Below are positions 13,617-25,128 of a stretch of DNA of 64,000 bases, one piece after another (the first letter of the stretch is position 1; every line of letters starts with the position of its first letter). The DNA comes from Diploscapter coronatus (lineage: Eukaryota; Nematoda; Chromadorea; Rhabditida; Rhabditidae). The position numbers and the translations under genes were made by a program. Below the pieces are notes generated by a model. The model saw only the letters and a program-made list of their open reading frames with translations, was not told the DNA's origin and did not search any database. Location: assembly GCA_964036155.1 (NCBI GenBank), contig OZ038423.1:29713249-29777248 (forward strand), written 5' to 3'.

Positions 13617-13790
13617 TCTGAAACTATTCGGTCATTTCTAAAAATTTGACTGAACTGAAATCGATACAACCTTGGTCTTGTCTAACCAGAGAAATCATAA
13701 AAGATATCTAAATTCTAAAACTTTGAAATAATTTATTCAAACTCTCGAAGCTCGATAAAACTGCAAAGTGAAGCATTTCATCAATTCTCA
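13617..13790 (-). promoter_or_regulatory. EXOC5-RPAP3 spacer with acceptor at the RPAP3 start
   Basis: Only 174 bp separate the EXOC5 stop from the RPAP3 ATG on the same strand. On the minus strand a TTTCAG acceptor (AG at 13619-13618) leaves a 1-nt leader before the ATG, as expected for a trans-spliced downstream operon gene. That reading is an inference. Confidence 0.55.
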
Positions 13791-16700
13791 TCAGTATAAA
13801 TTAATGTGCAGATTGCGGTAGTCTTCACGCAATTTGATGAATTCCTGGATGCGAGATCGGTCAATATTCGCCTGAAAGTTTTAGAACTCATTTTTATTTC
13901 ACGAACACGAATGCACATAGATCAACATTTTCGTCTGAAATATCTCAAATTCCAAATGCTTGTAGTGCTTTAAATTTTTGACAAAAGCAATAGAATAGGC
14001 ACTACTAACATATAGGAACTGAAGCTATTTACGAAAATGTTAATCTCCAAATCTTGTTCGATAAAAATCGGCTGAGTGTTTTTCTCTCCCAAGTGTAACG
14101 ATTACTCCCATAAGTGAAACCCTCTATCCTAAAGTAATCTTGCCACCTAAACACTATTATTCACCTTTTCTTAACCACGCACTATTTCTTACTTTTCCGA
14201 TTTGGGAGGAATCATTACACTTCACTCTTTGGGAGAAAATATTACGCAGCCATAAAATGATGAATGAGTCAAGATATACCAAAAGTTGACTGTTAGCGGC
14301 ATCAACGAGGTTGTCAGGCAGGACGACGAGCAGATTGGACAGGGAATGGAGAGTGTCGAGGTGCTGTTGCGGGAAGCGCCACGTCGACACACAACGGCGG
14401 TACTCGTTCAGGTCGCACAGCAGCAGCATCGCTCCCGAGGTACTATACGTGAACTGCAAAACGTCACCTTCATTTGAATATTCCCATTCAATTTCTGTTT
14501 CCTTCTAACTATCCTACAAGAATTCTATCTCGTATTACTAATAAAAGCTAATTATTATATAATAAAAATGTATAAGAAAAATATGACGGCGAGATTCTAT
14601 TGAAGATGAGCCGACAAAGTACAAATCGTCTCGTTATATTGAACCTGTAAAAAAAATAAGAAGAAATCTCAACCTGCAGAATATGTACATGGAGAAGATT
14701 GTACAATTTGTTGGAGAGTTCAGTTTCCAAGGCCTGCAGATTCGATCCGTCACAGGCGTTTTCCATCGCGTTGATTTGCGTGTTCAAGAATCTGACTATT
14801 TGCCGGCAGACCTGAAAAAAACTAGAAAACGTTGATAATTCATAAATGATGGAATGACTTTAGTCAAACGCTTGAGTCCTTTATTTTTCTCGTGCCCGTA
14901 TTCATAAACACACAAGGAACTAACTAGAAACCGCCTAATGCATTTAAGAGTACGGACACAGAATAAATGCGCTGCTTAAAGGGATCACTCTGTCATTCAC
15001 AAATTGCCGAAAATATTGAATGATTGAATGTTCAAAAGACTAACCTGTGAGACTTGAATAGTGACCTCCCCGTCACTCCTGTAGTCGTTCCTATTCTGCT
15101 CAGTGCTCAGCAAGTACCTCACATAGCCAATTATCGCATTCAGCTGCCTCCTCATTCCCTGATTCACCTTCTTCTCCAAACTCCGCAATGCGTTCGTCCA
15201 TTTCTTCACGACCACTTGCTCCAGCATTGAATTTCTGAAAGAAATCATGTTTTGGTTTTGAACCGATGCTGGAAGGAGTTGAAATCGTTAGGAATCGGAG
15301 AAAAACTATCCCAAATTGCCATAGATGCGTTGCCGAATCGTGATTCGGCTTCATAGTTTTTCAATATATTGAAAAATGGCTTCAAAAATCACCGAAATAA
15401 CGATAGACATTATAACAACTCACTTGAGTAGATGGAAGATGGAGTCATCATATTGCTTGGCCAGGAGAAGCATGATTGTGGTGGTCTGTGCAGCGGCAGG
15501 GAAGAAGTAGGGAGGAGGTTCGGTTTTTGGTTCGGCCAGGGTTATGCCTGAAATTAACGTAAATATTCGTTAATTCTTTTGAAAAACTTACCGGAAATAG
15601 CCAGTTCAGCCGCGTAATCTACATGTTCGAGGTAGAGGTATTTGAGCAGAATGTCGAAGATGCTCTCCACTGTCGAAGGCAGACTCTCCTTCTCGCATAG
15701 CTAGAAAAATTTAACCTTTCTTCCATAACTCTTCTTCATAAGTAACTGATAGAAAAAGATGGTTTTATGAAATTTACAAAATCGTGAAAAAGAAATCATA
15801 AGTTGTGAATTTCGAAAGTTCCAACCTGTGCAGCCCGATGGAGTGAATTCTTAGTTTCCTGCAGAATTCCGATGGCCACATCCTCCGATAGAAAGGTTTC
15901 CCCTCCGAAATTCTCCACGTTCATCAACCGAGCCTGCACGTCTCGCTTCAACTCTTGCAGACTGAATTAAAAACCATCTCTTCGAAGAGAGAATTTCAAA
16001 GCCCACCCTCCAGTCTGAATCTGCTTCTTGGTGTGCTTCTTGGAATTGTAGAATTTTTGGAGGATCTTCACGCAGGAAGCATTCAAATAGTCCAGCTCAT
16101 CTTTGACATATTTCGCAAGGTAACTGAAACAGAAAAATCAGTGATAATTTTGGCGATTTGAAAATTTCGCAACTACTACTCATAATTTACGCAATGATTC
16201 ACCGTGTTGCATCGTTGCGACCTTGCGACATTTCCAAATTGAAGTAACTTTGAATAATTTATAGTTCACAAAACTCTAGAATCATCTTCTGTCCTTCATC
16301 TTTTCTATACCATCTTCATGAAATTCGAAAATATCAATGAATGCACTTACTTCTCGAATATCTTCTTGGTGAGCATGCTCAGAAATGCAGTGTCAGTGAC
16401 AATTTTCTCAGCTTCCAATTGCCTGCACAGTTTGATGGTCCTAAATTGTTTTTATCAATATCTTTCTCGTCATATTGTGCTTACTGGTTGTAGAACTGGC
16501 ATTCATTCTGCAGATATTCTTCATCGTCTCTTCTGTCCTTGCAGTCCTCCAAACGGGACTTGATAAACTCTCTGATTCGGACTGTGAACAGATTCAACAC
16601 CTGAAATTCTTCCGACTCCAACATGTATATTAGCTCTTCAAAAAAGGGTCTGTAAAAATTCGCCAAAGAAATGACGTTTCTTGGAATGTTCATGTAATTT

Positions 16701-18424
16701 TAAACGCGGAACCACATCACTACCAAGTTAAACTAATATACCAAATCCGCAGTTGCATGAACAACATGAACTTTCGAACATAAGAAACCAAAATATAGCG
16801 ATAACTCATAAATCCTCACCAATTTATGCATGACCATGTCGGGATTTGGGAAAATCTTCTCAATCTTCGGTTTGAATGTCTTGCAGAGAAGCAGACACTC
16901 ATCGAACAGCTGTGCGTCGTTGGATTTGAGATGGGATTCCACGAATTGTACGTACTGGTGCACACAGTGGTTGTAGCCCTGAGTTGAAAAGAAAATAATT
17001 AAATTCGAAAAAATAGGAAATATTCGAGATCCGAAAGACTACTTTGAATTCACTGAGGACTTTGGCGACTTCAGCCATTCTCCTCTCGTTCCTCTGGGCT
17101 CGAGCGAATTCTTCTAGCAACAGGCCTTCCACAACGTCGTATCTGCAAAATTGACTTCCTCTTGCAAACATCCTATTCTTACTTGTCAGCAATCCTGCTC
17201 TGAACGGCTGCATATTTCTCCGTGGACAATTCTTGTGAAATCGAGTAGAGCTTTTGGATGAGACTCGCTGATTCCAGCAACTGAAAGAAAAAATATGAAA
17301 AATTGGAAGATAAAGCTAAAGAGACCTTTTCAGGATCAGAGAAGAGCATAGAATTGAGCCATCGTTCTCTCAGGAATTCGTCGAAATGATTCATCAACTG
17401 CAAAGTGTCACTGGCTTTGACGCGAGGCTGATGAACCTGAACATTCAAATTTTCAATATTTTTTCTAAATTTCGAAATGCAAAATTTTAATTTAAATCTC
17501 AACTTTGCAAAAAACATCGTGCATTTAGAATAAAAACATAAATTCTCTTACAGCCTCCAACTGATCTCCGAGATGAACGACTTTCGTCGAAATTCCCTGC
17601 ATCGAAGCGTCCAATTGCTGGAATGACGGATTATTTCATCTTCAATAATTTTGGAACTACCTTGATTCTTTCGACAGCTTCATTGTTTTTGTCGTACAGC
17701 CTCTGCAGCTTGTTCACGTAGTCCTTTTTGTCCTTCTCAAGACCCGTTTCTAGCGAAGTGATTTTACTCTGAAATTCGTTTCCTTTAGAATTAAAAAAGA
17801 CATAGCAAATTATTTCTTTAGAATATAGTGGCAAGTTTCAATAGAAAGGGAAATGTTTTTTTCAGTTTGAAAATAATGTCGTCAAATTTTGAAAATGATC
17901 CTGTGGTCATGGCGTATTGGTAACTTTATTCCCTTTTAAAAACTCAAGAACCCTGCCTGAAACTGATCACACAGCATCATCAAATTGGCAATTTCATCTT
18001 CGAATTTGTTCTTCAGTGCCAGAGGAGCTGTGATTGAGTCCTTGCCGCCTGTGATGCGCCACGCCAATTTCTCCACTAAGTCGAGACCGTCAAAGGGCTC
18101 CTGAAGTTTTGCTTTCATGCCAGATGCTAGAAATATCTATACAATTCATGTCTGAATCTGCTAGCTGAGTTTTAATTTTAGCTCATTTTATTATCAAAAC
18201 ACGCATCAATTTTCATATGAATTCGTCTCTTGAAAGGTTCACCCGATTCACTAGCCACTTATTCTGAAAATTCGCCTATCTTTTCTTCTTCGCTAATAAT
18301 ACTATTTAATCTAAAATGAGAGAATTATCCAAAAACCATTTGATTTTTAGGGAAAGCTAAAACAAAATCCAACCTGTTCTAAATCCTGCACATAGGTTGT
18401 GAATGATTGGCCGCCTCCACTCAT
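13791..18424 (-). CDS. EXOC5: Exocyst complex component 5 (Sec10)
   Basis: Eighteen exons: 18424-18374, 18100-17957, 17768-17661, 17617-17552, 17436-17326, 17280-17183, 17142-17043, 16978-16820, 16600-16485, 16440-16351, 16123-16007, 15961-15826, 15700-15592, 15547-15424, 15234-15045, 14811-14674, 14453-14280, 13871-13791; 703 aa, close to human EXOC5 (about 708). Collinear Sec10 landmarks include EPFDGLDLVEKLAWR near the N-terminus, KVVHLGDQLEA after the coiled coil, GETFLSEDVAIGILQETK, and the C-terminal LHSLSNLLVVLPDNLVDA. Sec10 is a subunit of the octameric exocyst, which tethers secretory vesicles to the plasma membrane. Intron 2 appears to be GC-AG (donor GC at 17956-17955): the GT donors tried give a stop or a poor join. 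An acceptor AG at 18455-18454 leaves a 29-nt leader. RPAP3 follows 174 bp downstream. Confidence 0.97.
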
Positions 18425-19570
18425 TTTGACTGACTCAAGGTTTTTCTGTCAGTCTGAAAATTGTCAATTTACAAGGGAAAACATTCACCACAAAGGGATC
18501 GAGATATTTTCGAGGGAACAAACCCAACTTCACTGCATGAAAATATAATTCTTTCAGAATCGTAAATACCTTTATGTCATGTTTTTCTTTCAAATCTAAG
18601 AATCTATGGCAAAATAATAATTGTTGACGATTTTTTGATACCAGCTCAGAAAACGACAGAGAAAAGAAATATTGTACATCATCAAAATAGACGAAAATTC
18701 AACATGAACATTTTACAATAAGAAAGACAAATTTTCGTAAAGAAAATACAAAATATTCTATAGACCAAATCCTACACTAAGCATACAACTAAATAATACA
18801 GCGATAGATCAGAAAAAATATCGCGTAAAAATACTAATGACTCGCATTTCGTCGAAGTAATGTTATTGGCACAAAATTGGTATGAAATGGAAATAATGGT
18901 TTTGTATGTGGAGAATGACAACGAAATGAGACTGACTTAGCTGCTGAGTTTCACTGAATAATCGAATTATCATGGCAGGCGGTGATTTTTGCATCTGGGT
19001 TTCTGAGTATTCTTCGAGAGAATTTGACAAATGTTGAATTTTGTGTTTAGATAAAGATTTCTTCGATAGATCTTTTCATATGTAATCATTACCCTGAGTT
19101 TCTTGAGACAAAAGCAAAATGACTATTTTTGGTTCATAAACGTAACCTTGCAAAATTCAACATTTGCTATAATTCCTGACAAATTATGTACAAAAAAGAA
19201 CAAACTTACAGAATAAGAAAAAATTCAGACGAGTCTGAAAGTGTCTTCAAAGTGAAAATGAAGCGTGAATGTCAAGGCTATCGTGTTTCTTTTTTCAAAG
19301 CACTAGGCATATTTTCGACATTTTTCGAGAAAAATGAAGTGAGATTGCGGTAATTTTGCAGGCACGAAAATGAATGAGAAGGCTACGATGAAATTCGTTG
19401 ATTAGCACCAAAACGTATCGCTCGAAATAAACTACTCTACTAGATTTGAACTACTTTAGAATGGCAAGAATGTTTGATTTCAACCGAGGCTGAATGAGTC
19501 ATGCAAAGTGACTGTTAGTATCGAATTGAATGGGTTAGTTCAGTTTTTACCGCCTTCGATCAGTGTCGCT
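18425..19570. other. Intergenic spacer between TMEM65 and EXOC5
   Basis: About 1.1 kb, A+T-rich. No exon, RNA gene or strong repeat was recognised. It should contain the TMEM65 3' end and the EXOC5 leader. Confidence 0.5.
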
Positions 19571-21226
19571 TCAGTCCTTCTTGTCTTCGTCGAAAAACAG
19601 CAGTGGGAACATTCCGATCAGACAGCCGATGGTCAGGCCGATCGCCCGAGCGCAGTTGATCACGAAGCGGGTCTGAAAAATTGAAACTTGAAAAGGAGGA
19701 AATATTTATGTAGTATCACATGAGCTCCACTCAAATCTTGCCCTCCTAGAAGCATGCTTCATCGTTAAATGTTAGTCACCTTTCCTCTTTTCATGGTAGG
19801 AGAAAGGAAGGGCTACTAACATTTAGCATTAGAGCATGTTTGTAGGGGGGCAACTTTTGAGGGGCGTATACGGAACAATTCCATGAATAACGTATAGAAC
19901 TCATTTGGATGAAATTGAAATAGTGAACAAGTCTATGGAATTCTAAAAAAACAATAAAATGAATTTAATGGAACCTGACTTGAGCGGTCAAATTTGACAT
20001 ACAAAAGAAGAAGTTCTAGACCAACCTTAGGAGTTTCTAGCTGTTCACTCGACAGAACAGGCGATCGGAATCCGCACCTGTGAATGAGTATTTCGACATA
20101 ATGAGCCAGTCCAACCCCGGCCACATCTGAAATCAAGTTGCCCAGGGCTGCTGCTGCCATCGTCGAGATCGTCAGATACACGCCCAGTTGCTGAATAAGC
20201 ACAAATTCATGTATTAGAGAAAAGTAGATGTTCATCAACAAAAGATGCTCTCACAACAAGCATGTTTTATTCATATCCAATTTCTTCCCACTTTTCGAGT
20301 GCTGATTTCGTAAAAATGATTTTTTTTATCAAATAATAAGCCTAAAAATGTCATAGGACCGCAAAAATCGGGTGACTTCTAAAAGATAAGACGAAAAATC
20401 TAATGAAAGTTTGTTTGACACGAGAAAAATACCATGATCTTTCTCGAAATGAATTACCTGATCGATGTACTCCCCAGCGACAATCATGATCATGTTGTCG
20501 AGCATGCCGAATCCTATGAAGGGCAGAGTGTTCACGACGAATAGTTGCCTAGTTTGTGCGGATGAGAGAGGACTGTGCTGAAACAATGAATGGCTCAATT
20601 AGGAAAATTCGTTATTTCGCTTACAGATCCTTTCTGCTGGGCGACTGTTTTGAGTGCGTTTCCTAGCAACTCCTGCTCGCTGGCTGTCAATCGAGAGGCT
20701 ATCTGAAGAAGTAAAACCATCGTTCAAAAATGTTCACCAAAATTGAATAAAGTTTGACAATGAACTTCAACTTTGAATTGATCTAAACGGAATCAACTGC
20801 TAAGGGCACGTTCAGACTTCGTTGGCTCTAGGATAAATATTGTGAAATATCGTTGTTCGGCAAGAGAGTATATAATGAGCATGATTTCTGCGTTTTCATT
20901 TCGAACAACGCTATTTCTCAATGTTCGTCCTCGAGTGAACCAAGTCTGACACGCGCCTTAATGCATGAAATAGCAGACATTAGCATTTGCAGAGACGTCA
21001 AGCTTTCATGAAAAGCAATTTAAATTGAGATTTGAAATTTATAAAAAATTTTAAAGAAAAAATAGACAAAAATAACCTCATAGGCATCATCTTCATCGTA
21101 GATGATGAGTTTATCGAGATTCTTGAAGACGCCCGTGGTGGAGCCCCTCAGCCAGGTTCTCTGCCCGCCCACTGCACATTTCGAACACTGCAACAACGCA
21201 TTGCGACTGATCGAGGCAAGGTACAT
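19571..21226 (-). CDS. TMEM65: TMEM65, mitochondrial inner-membrane protein
   Basis: Five exons: 21226-21077, 20702-20625, 20577-20458, 20190-20026, 19672-19571; 204 aa (human about 240). The N-terminus (MYLASISRNALLQCSK) has Arg but few acidic residues, as expected of a mitochondrial presequence. The family core is clear: LPFIGFGMLDNMIMIVAG (about 94-111), ISTMAAAALGNLISDVAGVG (about 124-143), and a last segment GLTIGCLIGMFPLLFF before an acidic/Lys tail. These give three to four membrane segments. In mammals TMEM65 lies in the inner mitochondrial membrane and has been linked to mitochondrial ion handling. The ATG chosen lies 3 nt after an acceptor (AG at 21231-21230); upstream in-frame residues look intronic. 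Two foldback elements lie in its introns. Confidence 0.95.
19725..19865. repeat. Imperfect foldback, MITE-like, in last TMEM65 intron
   Basis: Arms of about 60 nt (near 19728-19790 and 19800-19862) are imperfect inverted repeats that share TAAATGTTAGT and CATGC blocks. No clear target duplication was found, so the family is unassigned. Confidence 0.6.
20801..20960. mobile_element. Foldback MITE with TA flanks, in TMEM65 intron 1
   Basis: Almost the whole 160 bp folds back on itself. The left arm starts TAAGGGCACG and the right arm ends CGCGCCTTA, with further paired blocks (CAGACTT, CGTTGTTCG). The outermost TA on each side could be a TA target duplication of a Tc1/mariner-type non-autonomous element. 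No coding capacity. Confidence 0.65.
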
Positions 21227-21574
21227 TACCTGAAGACATACAGTAAAAATATAAATCGAAAGAAAAAAGCGTAAAGATATCAATAGGGCTACAGTAACCC
21301 ATACAAAATATAGAATATTTGGATAAAATTTTTTATTCAACTCAACAGATTAAAAAAGGGAACAACAATACGTGATCAACTTGACAATTGGCAACAAAAT
21401 AAATTAAGGCGTATAAAATTATGACTAACCACATTTTAATCATGAGAAGTGCGCATACTGTGATTTCCCTGAAAAATGCACACCATTCATGAGTCATTTA
21501 GATTTACTCGTAGGATAAGATCATCTCAAAAAGATAACAAAACAAGAATGAGATACTAGTTCTTATCTTTCCTT
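21227..21574. other. FAM98-TMEM65 spacer
   Basis: About 350 bp between the distal FAM98 stop and the TMEM65 ATG, same strand. It ends on the TMEM65 side with a TCTTCAG acceptor 3 nt before the ATG, compatible with an operon layout. Nothing else was seen. Confidence 0.45.
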
Positions 21575-21637
21575 CTAATGGTAATGTCCACGACCTCTGC
21601 CCCCGTGCTGATGGAAATCACCCCCATAGTCATTTCT
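21575..21637 (-). other. In-frame extension after the FAM98 TAG
   Basis: Continues the FAM98 reading frame past the TAG with 20 codons (pieces include YGGDFHQHGGRGRGHYH) and ends in TAG. Its composition matches the FAM98 C-terminal tail. It could be expressed by readthrough or by splicing past the stop, or be the relic of a recent nonsense change. Confidence 0.6.
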
Positions 21638-24335
21638 CTACTGTCGCTGGTGTTGCGTGTACTCGTCGCGAGTCTGAAAACCAGGAATTTTATTTTGAAA
21701 GAGCAGTGAATGTTAAATAGAAAATTCTCGGCTCCCTTTATCTTTACAGGTTGATATCATTACATACTATATTTGTCACTGGGTTTGAGACCAGGAAGCA
21801 TAGAGAAAGATTAGGGGGCAAATGCATGAGACGAAAATTTTTATTTCAAATTTCACTTGTAACGCAGTTTCTGGCCGAATTCGAACTCGATCATATACCT
21901 CTAAGTATTTCTAAAATGAGCAATTCCCAAACTAGTTATGGGATCGTCGAAAACGTAAAGAAAAAGTCATGAAAGAAGACGAAAAGAATACTCTCAGATC
22001 CTCCTCTTTCTCCTCTAAAACTACAAATATCAAGAAAACTCACCCTCTGTTCGTTGGATCTTCTGTCGAAAGCCTGATGCTGTTGTTGATAGTTTCCTCG
22101 TCCCCTTCCGCCTCCATGATGCTGTCCTCCTCCTCTGCCTCTGCCTCGGGGATTGTCTCTGCCTGACTGCTGCTGCGTGAATGTCTCGTTCCGAACAGGG
22201 ATCTGTTCACTCGTTCTGCCTCCTCGGTCTTTAGGGGCCTTTCCGGTTGCAAGCGGGTGAGTGGGGCACTTCGTGTTCCTTCTGGAAATAACGACCATGA
22301 ATAGGAATAATCCGACGTTCTATTTGAAGCGGTCATATCTGATAGCGATAAATTGCAGATGAAACAATTTACTGGAATATTTTTCCTACATATAAAAAAG
22401 AACAATAATGGGTTTTCACAATACCTGTTAGCATAATTGCTAGCCGACTCGATGTAGAGAATATCGTCAGTGGCAGCGAGCAGGTGCCACACCTGCATGG
22501 GGTTGTAGCGAATCAGATGCGGCTGGATGCGACGGGCATATTCTCCACGAATCTCATCCTCCATCTTCTGCAGTCTGTCCGTCCTCAAATAGAATAATTA
22601 TCAATGATCACATTTAAATCGGGCGTTTTTTTCCAACTTTAACCGCACGAACTTCAATTTTAAATTCTGGTCGCTCTTGATAATTTTACTGAAATTCATG
22701 CCAGTTTTAGTTGAATTTTCAAGAATTTCTTCTAAAGTACAGTTGCATTGAAGCTGCAACCCTTGTCATTTCCAAGATCCTGTATTATCATTGGCAAAAA
22801 CAAACCAAAGGAATGAATTGACAGAGACGTCGAGTCGTTTGAGCAGAAGGATAGTCCTTGCGCGGAAGTCCTTGAGCAGCATCACGCAACACTCCTCCAC
22901 CTGCCTCCACTTGTTCTCGTCCATCGAGGCTTTGAACATTATCTTCGGGGCAGTCACGAAACGCTGCATGCGTTTGTCCACCTGTAAAGATAATTTATAG
23001 CTGAGAAATAACTTTTTTACTTATTTTATCGTCATTCACGTTTTTTTTTGGAAAAAAGGCTATTCGGAAGCTCCAAGCATAATCCATGAGAAGTAATGAG
23101 GAATGGTAAGGAAAAGATTCCCTTCCCCACTTATTCGCATAGATTTAGGCTTCCAAATTACTCCACGTAAATTGTCAACAATAACGAATACCTTTCAAAT
23201 TTTTAAAAATCAGAGAATTTTTGGAATTGAATTTCAGTACACATCCTTTCTTGCCTTTCATTGTTTATGAATGAAACAACTCGCCTAATGCGTTGCAGAC
23301 GAGAGGCGATAAAATTTAATGAGAAGAGCATAAAATGTGCAAAATGCTAACCTCCTGATAAAACAGCGAGAAGATTTCCCCGAGCGGCTGATTCGAGTAG
23401 GTCGAGCCGACGGCCTCCAGAGCCGAGCAGAGAAGGACACGGTCTTCGTCTTCTTCCACAGAATCCTGCAAATACGTGAATTAGATCAATTTGATTTGAG
23501 CTGAGTTGCGATGTTTGAGGGGGACATTTAGAAATTAAAAAAGAAAATGCTGCCAACTTTTTATGTGGTGAGAATCTAGAGAAAGTGCTAGGAAAAAGAA
23601 CAAGTTCGTTTTTATCTTTCTGAAAATATTCGATAAAATTTCTGAAACGTTTCTTAGTTCGTGAAAGGATGCTTTCCATAAAAAAAGAACATCCATTCTA
23701 CTGAGTTTGCAAATAAGAATCATCATACAGGTTTGAGATTTTCGAGTCTCTGTCCAGCAGTCAGCTGGGCAGCCTTGAATTCGTCCTTCAGATAGTTAAC
23801 CAGTCTGTTTCGGGCTTCTGCATCCGAGAAACGGGCATCGATCGGGCCGGAACTGAATTCTTCATACGGACAGCCTGCAAAGAAATGAAAAATCGAATTT
23901 CTTGGGAAAAATATAATTTTTCTTATCAGAACTTGCTAAATTATAAGATATCGTGAATTGTGATCAGAACTCGATTCATTTGATCTCCTGTGAACTCCAC
24001 TCACTTGTCCCTTCCCCTTAACTCCATCCCATACTCGTCCCTAACAAAACCAAGTGTGGTGTACAGTTGGATGTAGATTTCGAGTGGGCGGTGAACAGAA
24101 AAGGTCAATTCATTTATTCTGATGACATTTCAAACTCTTGGGTCAGATGAGCTTATAAATTCTCCTGTTTCATACCCAGCTCCAAGAGGAAAGCACTGAG
24201 ATTGTATAGGAATGTCTGGATCTGCTTGTCATCGTCTATGCCCTCTACGGTCTCCTCCATCTGCAGCAGGGTCTTTATCTCCCTGCACACTGCCGCGATC
24301 TCGCATGCATGCGAGACTGTCAGACCTTCTGTCAT
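21638..24335 (-). CDS. FAM98: FAM98 family protein (tRNA-ligase complex subunit)
   Basis: Seven exons: 24335-24176, 23874-23729, 23465-23352, 22981-22806, 22583-22425, 22281-22044, 21673-21638; 342 aa to the first stop. The order follows FAM98A/B: N-terminal helical domain (CPYEEFSSG near 55), then TILLLKRLDVSVNSFLW near 184-200, QPHLIRYNPMQVWHLLAA, and an Arg/Gly/Gln-rich tail (RGRGRGGGQHHGGGRGRG). In mammals FAM98B joins RTCB, DDX1, RTRAF and ashwin in the tRNA splicing ligase complex; FAM98A also binds arginine methyltransferases. The frame stops at TAG (21640-21638), but the same frame then continues for 20 more codons of Arg/Gly/His/Tyr-rich sequence to a second TAG at 21577-21575. The AG inside the first TAG could itself be an alternative acceptor. 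The start lies 5 nt after a TTTCAG acceptor. Confidence 0.92.
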
Positions 24336-25128
24336 CTTGGCTGAAACATACAAAATCACGAAAATCCAGAAGAAAAAAATCGAAAGGCACCAAAATGCAA
24401 GAAAATTCGCTCTATTCTCAAATTCTGGCCCTCTTTAATCTCTATCAGAATATCAATATCGAGAATCTACGAAACACGTCAAAAAGTACGGAATCGGAAC
24501 GAAAACGATGTGGGAAAATGGGAGATTGCGCAAGAGTGCATCAGATTATGAAAATAAAGACGATCCGTGTCAATTGAAAAACGAATCGAGTCTTACACCA
24601 ATTTGCACCCGAGTGTCTTTCTCTCTCTCTCTCTCTCTCTGTTCACCCTCTCCCACCCATCCGCACCTCTCTCCTCTTCCTCTTTTTCTCTCTTCCCTCC
24701 CAAAATCTACTAGCCCTTCAAAACACATGCCCGAGTCCTTCAGTCATTGAGGTCCTGCCCTGCCACCTGTTTGTAATCACTTATCTTATCACATTTATCC
24801 CCTCCTTTGCCTTGATCTTGGCCCCCTGTGTTACATTTTTGTGTCTCCACATCCTCACCTTCAATAGAGTGCAATCAGCACTCCATTTATTGTCTGTCAG
24901 TTCGAAAAGCCCCATTCCCCGACTTTTTCCCGGAGAAAAGTATTTTTCAGGTTGTAAGTTCATTGGTTCACTCGGATTTACTTCGGTTTCTGCTATTTTT
25001 CATGGAATAATTCGACAACTTTGAAGAACCATTTTTCAACGACAAATTTACCTCGTCACAATGCAAAATATTCCCTAATCACTCGGACAATTCCTTGCTG
25101 ATTATTTCAATTTTCTACCCTATTGAAA
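24336..25128. promoter_or_regulatory. Bidirectional upstream region of FAM98 and the CTTNBP2NL-like gene
   Basis: About 790 bp between two divergent starts, so it should contain both promoters. It carries a (TC)n microsatellite at 24619-24639 within a pyrimidine-rich block (24600-24720). No defined core-promoter motif could be assigned. Confidence 0.5.
24619..24639. repeat. (TC)n microsatellite
   Basis: About ten TC units in the shared upstream region of two divergent genes. Confidence 0.8.

Noticed and set aside
22040..22588. 182-codon minus-strand frame across two FAM98 exons
   Set aside because: It runs through an intron and out of the FAM98 frame in the second part; the spliced model matches the family better.
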